NCBI GenBank assembly: GCA_029245955.1
Contig: JAQWOH010000015.1
Coordinates: forward strand, 1-64,000
Length of the DNA: 64,000 nucleotides
Direction of reading: 5' to 3'
Origin: Fuerstiella sp.
GTDB lineage: Bacteria > Planctomycetota > Planctomycetia > Planctomycetales > Planctomycetaceae
Position 1 is the stretch's first letter, and each line of letters begins with the position of its first letter. The translations under genes and the position numbers were made by a program. The notes under the pieces were generated by a model, which saw only the letters and a list, made by a program, of their open reading frames with translations, did no database searches and had not been told where the DNA came from. Below, piece after piece: positions 63,921 through 64,000 of this stretch.

Positions 63921-64000
63921 ATGAGCAACTCCACATTCGATGGTTTCCCCGCAGGAACGATGAAGTTCCTGAAGCGGAATAATGAATGTGACTGGTTTAT
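63921..64000 (+). CDS. DUF2461 family protein (5' part only)
   Basis: The plus strand opens at an ATG (63921), 15 bp after the previous stop, and reads on to the window edge (26 codons). The sequence MSNSTFDGFPAGTMKFLK and the following NNECDWF match the start of DUF2461/TIGR02453 proteins, which begin with FDGFP and then FLxxLxxNNxxxWF. The family has no established function. The assignment rests on this short start only. Confidence 0.6.
   Translation, partial: MSNSTFDGFPAGTMKFLKRNNECDWF

Overview
This 64 kb window is a chromosomal segment that looks like it comes from a planctomycete. The evidence is the dense set of gene families typical of that phylum: two DUF1549/DUF1553-DUF1501 cytochrome-c-like sets, a PVC-type propeller dehydrogenase, PQQ-like beta-propeller proteins, a WD40 protein in operon with DUF1501, a serine recombinase paired with DUF2924, and many large exported proteins of unknown role. 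All assignments come from reading the translated sequence; no database search was run, and the species is not identified.

Layout. 1-2500 (minus strand): the start of a methyltransferase gene cut by the window edge, then a recombinase cassette (small protein, DUF2924 protein, C-terminally shortened serine recombinase) lying about 0.4 kb from a tRNA-Asn gene at 2915-2987. 3.5-12.8 kb: an M1-type metallopeptidase that continues into an outer-membrane barrel-like region, an M81/MlrC-like protein, and a 1525-residue PQQ-propeller protein. 13.4-18.1 kb (plus strand): a housekeeping run of rplY, pth, rpsF, ssb, rplI (with a strong terminator) and dnaB. 18.3-20.0 kb: a GH13 sucrose-phosphorylase-like enzyme.

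20.3-35.2 kb is a surface-glycan locus. Twelve genes on the minus strand (35224 to 22639) encode a membrane glycosyltransferase, a TylF-like methyltransferase, a small acidic protein, an alkaline-phosphatase-superfamily hydrolase, a UDP-sulfoquinovose-synthase-like (SQD1) enzyme with an added Cys-rich N-terminus, a thioredoxin, two sulfotransferases, a nucleotide-sugar 4,6-dehydratase-like protein, an O-antigen polymerase/ligase, a flippase and a methyltransferase. Two more methyltransferase genes follow, one divergent and one broken by an 8-bp tandem duplication. The combination of an SQD1-like enzyme, two sulfotransferases and a thioredoxin suggests a sulfated or sulfonated envelope polysaccharide. 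This is the best candidate here for an undescribed system.

35.6-56.9 kb holds exported and redox proteins: an orphan secreted protein, a HEAT-cupredoxin-cytochrome c protein next to a GDSL/propeller protein, a leucine-rich-repeat gene interrupted by two in-frame TGA codons, a parallel beta-helix protein, a second PQQ-propeller protein, a DMT exporter, a small membrane protein, a secreted endonuclease/exonuclease/phosphatase-fold protein, a membrane protein with a HupE-like N-terminus, a neutral-ceramidase-like protein, and a DUF1549-DUF1501-WD40 operon. 57.4-64.0 kb (plus strand) holds a second set (DUF1501, a large exported protein, an Ig-like/DUF1549/DUF1553 protein) and the start of a DUF2461 gene. 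No rRNA gene, CRISPR array or complete insertion sequence was seen.
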